Assembly (NCBI GenBank): GCA_015501055.1
Contig: JADNYV010000826.1
Coordinates: 1-14,776, forward strand
Reading direction: 5' to 3'
Source of the DNA: Mucidula mucida
Lineage: Eukaryota; Basidiomycota; Agaricomycetes; Agaricales; Physalacriaceae
DNA: 14,776 nucleotides
Positions 10,310 to 14,776 of this stretch are shown in pieces. The position numbers were made by a program, and so were the translations under genes. Under the pieces are notes generated by a model. The model worked only from the letters and a program-made list of their open reading frames with translations. It did not search any database and had not been told where the DNA came from. Positions within the stretch are counted from its first letter, which is position 1. The number at the start of each line of letters is the position of its first letter.

Positions 10310-12772
10310 TCAATAGCCTCTCTTCAAACGCTCATTCTCCTCCCTCAGGCGTTTATTCTCCTCTCTCAGATCCTTCAAATCACCAACATACGTCTCCATC
10401 ACCTCCGTCAACTCCTTTCGCCACCCCCTCCGCATACTCATCATCTCCAAATGGAGCCCTGTCATCTGCGCCTTCGTCTCCTTCTGATACTCAAACATCA
10501 CATCCCCGACAATCCCTCTCAAGAACTCTTGCGCAGAGCTCGTCCCCGGAGACGACGGATTCCGCAGCGGCGATGGCGCCCACGAGATAGGTCGCATCGG
10601 CGTCGAACGGCGAGGGGAGACCTGTATCTCCCTGCTCGTTTCCTTCAGATCTTGAATATCCTTGGAATCAAGGAACCCAACATTGCGCCCTTTCACTTTG
10701 CCCTTCTTCTTCTCCTCAGACTCGCTCGCATGTATCCATTTCTCTACCTCGGGCGTTCCGAGCCCCAGAACACCCATACCTTTCTTCTGAGGTATCGGAG
10801 TCATGGGATCACCAATGTGAGGAAGGTCAGGAGAAGGAGTGGCACTGCGCCGAGCGTCCGCAAGCGCTGAGGGAAGAGAGGGCACCGGAGGTACTGGCGA
10901 CATGTTTCTAGTTGCAGTGGACGCAGTAGAGGACTTCGCAGGACGAGAAGCCTCAGTACCTGCCCGTGATGCCGAGGAAACGGTTCTCGTTCGTCGAGGA
11001 AGAACCGGAGATTTCGTCGACGACTCTGCTTTGCTAGTACGAGAGCTACTCGACACCGTCCGCATCCGCCGTGGAATTTCATCCGCTTTGGGCGATTCTA
11101 CTTTGCTAGTGCGAGAGCTGGTCGAGACCGTTCGTGTTCGCCGCGGAACCTCGGCCGCTTTAGGTGAAGAAGACAATGATCCAGATCCAGCAGACGACAA
11201 CGTACGACGGCTGCGCACGTTGACTGACGCGGTGGTAGACGCGCTATCAGTCCCTGGAGAGCCAGGAGGAGTTGTCTTTGCGACGGAAACCTTGCGTAGA
11301 GTCGAAATTGTGCGTGTCCGAGGAGCGGGCGGCTTGGACAAAGGGGATTTCTTAGAGTCCGTCACAGTGGTTGCTGAGACGTTCTCCCTCATACTGAGCC
11401 TTGTCGAGGGAGCAACTGGGGACTTGATGGTGGATCTAAATGTGGGAGTGATCCTTTTAGGAGTAGCATGGGTGGGCTTTAGAGTGTCCTCTTTCGCTGC
11501 GTAGGTTGAGTCAGATGGATAAAAATTCTAAAGAAGGACTTACGTTGAAATTCGCTAGTACTTGTGCTATTTCCTAGTGGGTCTCTAATGGGCGAGAACA
11601 CCTTCCTTTGATTATTGGGAGACGAAGACTTTCTGGGTGTGGCAAGAGTCGAAGGTTTCCTCGCTGTGGTTTCACGTCTGCTGACAGAGGCTACTCTCGC
11701 AGTTTTAGCCGGCGTAGATTTTTCGGCGGCAGGTTTCCCTCCAGGCGTTGGGTTTGCTTTCGATTCAGCTGTCGCTTTGAGTTTCGCCTAGGCTCGAAAG
11801 TAAGCCGTCAGTTCTTCTGAGAAGAGTAGATCGCACCTGGACACACATGCTTTCCACCTTGCTCCCGCTGTCGCTAATAACGATACACTTTGGCTGTTTC
11901 TCCAACCCTCTGAGGTCCAAGATAAGAAGCTTCCCATCATCTGTTCCAGCATAAATGGAAGCTCCTTCCGGAGAGAATGATAAAGCAGTCAATGGGACTT
12001 GTAAATTGAGTGTTCGAAAAAGGCTGCTGAGTCGTTAGCGGGGCAACTACGGGGAAAAGTAGTGCAGACCCTTTTTCCTTTTCCAGGTCGACCAGTCCCA
12101 CATATCCTGCGGACATTGCCACGGCAACGAGCGTCTTGCTGAATGGGCTACAGGCGATGGCTACGATGTCTCCCGAGGATGCTGAGCCGACCATGATGGT
12201 CTTGAGAGGAGAGGAAGGGCGTGCAGTATCAAATATGACCAGCTGCTTGCCAATTCCGATGAGCAGTCTGGTGCGGGAGTGCCGGTGGAAAGCCGCCATG
12301 TTGATGTTTTGACCGGCAAGTGGCAATCCTCGAAGAACCGTATGCGACCCATGGGCGAGATTATGAACATGTACTGCGTTGTCAGATGTCGAGGCGAGCA
12401 GCGAGAGGTCGTTACAGAGTGTCAGGAGGTGATGGGTGATTTGTGGGAGGTAAAGGTTTGTATGTTGGTCGATTCCATGACATGCACCTTGTCGTTGGCG
12501 CTGAAAACGATGGTCTCTTTATCCTTCACCACCAAATTGGAGAGACTTCCGAAGCCCTCCACAACGTACACGTCCTCCACCGTGCTCGTCGCCGGGTCAT
12601 ACTTTCGGATGTTCTGCGCCGATAAAAGGTACAGCGCCTTGTTGTCCGCCGACCATGCGCTCGCTATTGCAGGTTCGATATCCTTGAGCGCAGGTGTATA
12701 TGATTCCGGAGCTCGCTTTAGAGTTGCCGAGTCGAGGACAGCGAGAGCATCTGCAACGGCGACGGCAAGCAT
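10310..12772 (-). CDS. NEDD1-like WD40 protein, apparent frameshift
   Basis: NEDD1-family proteins anchor gamma-tubulin ring complexes at microtubule-organising centres. Exons run 12772-12070, 12023-11837, 11787-11544 and 11496-10310 (introns 46, 49, 47 nt). Total 2321 nt is one base short of a multiple of three. The frame breaks near 12425: translation as written stops after residue 116 (TGA at 12424-12422), inside a WD repeat whose second half continues in the next frame. No GT-AG intron repairs it. Allowing for one missing base, the product is 773 aa: WD40 blades over about residues 1-310, a basic Ser/Thr/Pro linker with three PRRxRTVS repeats (496, 520, 545), and a C-terminal helical region (702-773) whose EFLRGIVGDV and GLHLEMM segments resemble the NEDD1 gamma-tubulin-binding domain, ending in a short coiled coil of LREEN repeats. 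Assignment rests on this architecture. Sequencing error and a true null allele are both possible. Confidence 0.8.
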
Positions 12773-12873
12773 GGTTGGCGTCTTCAAGGATAGTCACACA
12801 CAGTCACAGTCACTAACACGGCAACCGATCACCACATGATCGTTGTATTTCTTTATCCAGAACCCCAACAATC

Positions 12874-12879
12874 TTTATT
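12874..12879 (-). terminator. Poly(A)-type signal upstream of the NEDD1-like gene
   Basis: AATAAA on the minus strand, about 100 bases before the NEDD1-like ATG. It could end a transcript from an unrecognised gene further right on the same strand, or be chance in an AT-rich spot. Confidence 0.25.
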
Positions 12880-13257
12880 ATGAAAAAAAGTGTATGCGAA
12901 AGATTCACATTGTTCGGATCTATAGACTTACTTACTGGATACTACCAACTCTGACTCGCTGCGGAGCTCCTCAAAATGCTAGCCTTGACGTGCACGCCAT
13001 GATTTAGCATCACCGCCTCGAGCATTCAAAGAAAGGCTACCTGCTTCGGACAAGCCTGCAGGACCTACATTCATCTAACAACGATGCTTGGCGGTGATTC
13101 TCGAGAACTGTTACTTCAGAGTGTATCAAATGCGGCTCCCGGCTCTGGCAGCTTTGGACAACATGTTGCGTACTGGTTTGTTTGCTTTGGGCATCAGCGT
13201 AGTCTCTACTCCAACTGGAACGATTTATAGCTCGGCGGTCATTGAAATCGCTGCAGT

Positions 13258-13517
13258 GACTACCTTGACGGGGGTTTGGAAGAAAGACGACCGTGGTGGC
13301 GGCGCTTGCAAGTGAACTTCATGATTGAGGATGTCAATCGTGTGGAAATTGACCCGTTCAGCGACAGCGGACAAAGCCAAGGAGCCTGGAAAGATGCTGG
13401 TACGTCAAAACTTTTCCCTCGAATTGGTTGTTGACACTTGAACCTCAACCAGTTTTCTATATCCCACACGAGGGCGCGACGCTGCAGAACGGTAAACTTC
13501 GGAAAGAACCAGGCTGA
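13258..13517 (+). pseudogene. Orphan spliced coding-like fragment
   Basis: A frame open from about 13245 to 13399, a 53-nt intron with GTACGT donor and CCAG acceptor (13400-13452), and a second exon to a TGA at 13515-13517 read as one smooth protein-like segment. It includes NFMIEDVNRVEIDPFSDSG and, across the splice, GAWKDAVFYIPHEGA. I do not recognise the family. No good ATG or upstream exon joins it: a 48-codon frame from an ATG at 13083 is nearby but I could not connect it in phase. It may be a gene relic or part of a small gene whose other exons I failed to find. The opposite strand is also open here, so the strand is not certain. Confidence 0.3.
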
Positions 13518-13800
13518 GGGTGTTCGTGTGTGATACACGCCACCAGCTGACACTTCTTTCAGCGAGACTTCCCACGCTTACGACGTATGCGCTGGCGGCT
13601 GTACAACGCTGGGCGTACTGTAACTCTCGAGTCCCACCTCACCCTATTTTCGCATCATCATGTGACATGTCTCACGAGCACCCACTTCAGTGCCCCTCTG
13701 GATGACCGGCTCGCTGCCAATCCTTTTCGATCTATTCTAACTCAATACCCTCCTTTGCTGTTGTAGGGGCTCCTTCTGAGACTTGGGGCGGAGGAAAGAC

Positions 13801-13808
13801 TATTTAAA
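13801..13808 (+). promoter_or_regulatory. TATA-like box of the right-end gene
   Basis: TATTTAAA lies 86-93 bases before the ATG at 13894, a usual distance for a TATA box plus a short 5' leader. Confidence 0.45.
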
Positions 13809-13893
13809 CAGGATGCATATAACTCGCAGAAAACATTGATCGCTCGTTCTTCATCCTTGCCCTGCGAGGACTGTCGTTCTTTTCTGTGCCATC

Positions 13894-14776
13894 ATGGCGA
13901 TAGACATCGGGTTTAAAACCGAAAAACCGTCAGCATTTCTCCTGTTTTCGTCTTCCGTTCCCCGAAAGTCCCCCAGATTCCAGGAGTTGATCGTCACTCC
14001 CGGCGACGTTACCGCTCGGCTCTATCGTGTTTGGGTTTTTCGTAGGTGTTTCTTTTGCAGAGACGCGCGTTTTTACGACATTTCCGCCGCAGTTCGGGTT
14101 CGCTGTCCGCGTTACATTGAGCGCTGTGCAGGAGACCAGGAGGGCGGGTAGAGTAAGTCTGTAAACACGCGTCCCAGCGCGTCCCTGCTCACGGCATTCA
14201 AGTTCTCTGCCTATATCTTCATGATCTGGCTAGAGATTGCTACGTGAGTTCACCTGGCCTGGCCGTCACCATGCTCATCATGCTATTCTAGTGATACCAC
14301 CTTCGCTGTACGTATTTCTTTTGCAAGTCACAAACGGGCGAGTACTGACAATTTTCGCCGTCAGGTCGTCGCGTGGTCTTACCTGTACGCAACCGCCTCC
14401 GCTCATTTCTGCCTTTCTCACGTGTTCCTTAGCGCCAAATAGTTCCTCCTAGTGCGCCACTGTTCATAGGTATACTCGTCTTGTGGGTCTGCCAAGTGCG
14501 TTGTCTTGGATGAAAATCCAATCTTCTGTTAATCCAAGATGTGTTTAGGTTCAATGTCTTATGATGATCATCGTCAACCGACTGTGCATTCTACACTCTG
14601 ATGAGCGGCAAAGAGTTAGTTTGTCATTCGCATGCAAGAACGCCAAACTTAAGTCTGGCACTATTTCTAGCGCATTTCTCCGCTTTCAACTACAGCTGGT
14701 ATCGTTACCGCCATTTTCACTCTCTACGGCTTGCGTCTGTGATTCTTTCATTCTTTGTATGATAACAACAGCAATG
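13894..14776 (+). CDS. Fungal multi-pass membrane protein, 5' part
   Basis: Partial gene running off the right edge. Exons that join in phase are: about 13991-14152 (membrane segment around GSIVFGFFVGVSFAETRVF), 14203-14243, 14292-14307, 14365-14384, 14453-14495, 14549-14614 and 14671 onward. Introns are 48-68 nt. The joined middle reads FSAYIFMIWLEIATDTTFA, VVAWSYL, PLFIGILVLWVCQ, VQCLMMIIVNRLCIL: consecutive hydrophobic helices. An EI-plus-aromatics helix followed by Q-C-L-x-x-IIVNR resembles uncharacterised fungal integral membrane proteins that I recall; function unknown. The start is unresolved: the ATG at 13894 (A at -3, G at +4) opens frame one, but the first membrane exon is in another frame with a stop at 13988-13990 and no acceptor that links them. 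The 16- and 20-nt exons are unusually small. Decay at the 5' end or missed splicing are both possible. Confidence 0.45.

Noticed and set aside
10839..11504. Plus-strand open frame of 221 codons
   Set aside because: Antisense to the Ser/Arg-rich linker of the NEDD1-like gene; it crosses an intron of that gene and looks like a composition artefact.
12979..13074. 31-codon minus-strand frame ahead of the NEDD1-like gene (MNVGPAGLSEAG start)
   Set aside because: Protein-like in appearance but short, in weak context, and I could not tie it to a promoter and splice chain; a poly(A)-type signal downstream is only suggestive.
1..14776. Possible mating-type or pheromone locus
   Set aside because: No small frame ends in a CaaX motif, and no homeodomain or STE3-type receptor is seen; the right-end membrane protein has a different motif pattern.
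1..14776. tRNA, rRNA or CRISPR features
   Set aside because: Scanned for the T-loop consensus and for regularly spaced direct repeats; nothing convincing found.

Overview
This window looks like nuclear DNA of a filamentous basidiomycete, most likely an Agaricomycete. The genes are split by many short introns (46-57 nt) with GTRNGT-like donors and CAG/TAG/AAG acceptors, and they lie on both strands with short intergenic gaps. No bacterial operon structure, CRISPR array, tRNA or rRNA is visible. All exon models were spliced by eye and checked for phase.

Layout. Positions 1-2505 hold no convincing gene but contain three inverted-repeat structures: a candidate 0.93 kb element (248-1174), a 175-bp foldback element nested inside it (525-699), and a candidate 0.88 kb element (1391-2265). 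A seven-exon, minus-strand major facilitator superfamily transporter (2506-4460, 547 aa) follows. Its upstream region has a TATA-like box, a likely 5'UTR intron and a cluster of TACCCC-type motifs. Positions 4993-6540 appear empty.

A three-exon plus-strand gene (6802-9942, 1013 aa) encodes an uncharacterised protein with four predicted membrane segments and a long acidic, serine-rich, probably disordered tail. Convergent to it is a four-exon minus-strand gene (12772-10310) for a NEDD1-like protein: an N-terminal WD40 domain, a basic Ser/Thr-rich linker and a C-terminal helical region. NEDD1 proteins recruit gamma-tubulin complexes to microtubule-organising centres. This copy carries an apparent single-base deletion near 12425 that would end translation after 116 codons. 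Every other intron and the rest of the 773-codon frame are intact, so sequencing error and a recent null allele are both possible.

Positions 12873-13880 hold a poly(A)-type signal, an orphan spliced coding-like fragment (plus strand) and a TATA-like box. The right end (about 13894-14776) contains the start of a multi-exon membrane-protein gene that appears to run off the window.

The genes show no obvious common pathway; this is an ordinary fungal neighbourhood next to a repeat-bearing interval. The observations most worth checking are the NEDD1 frameshift, the uncharacterised four-TM protein and the inverted-repeat elements.
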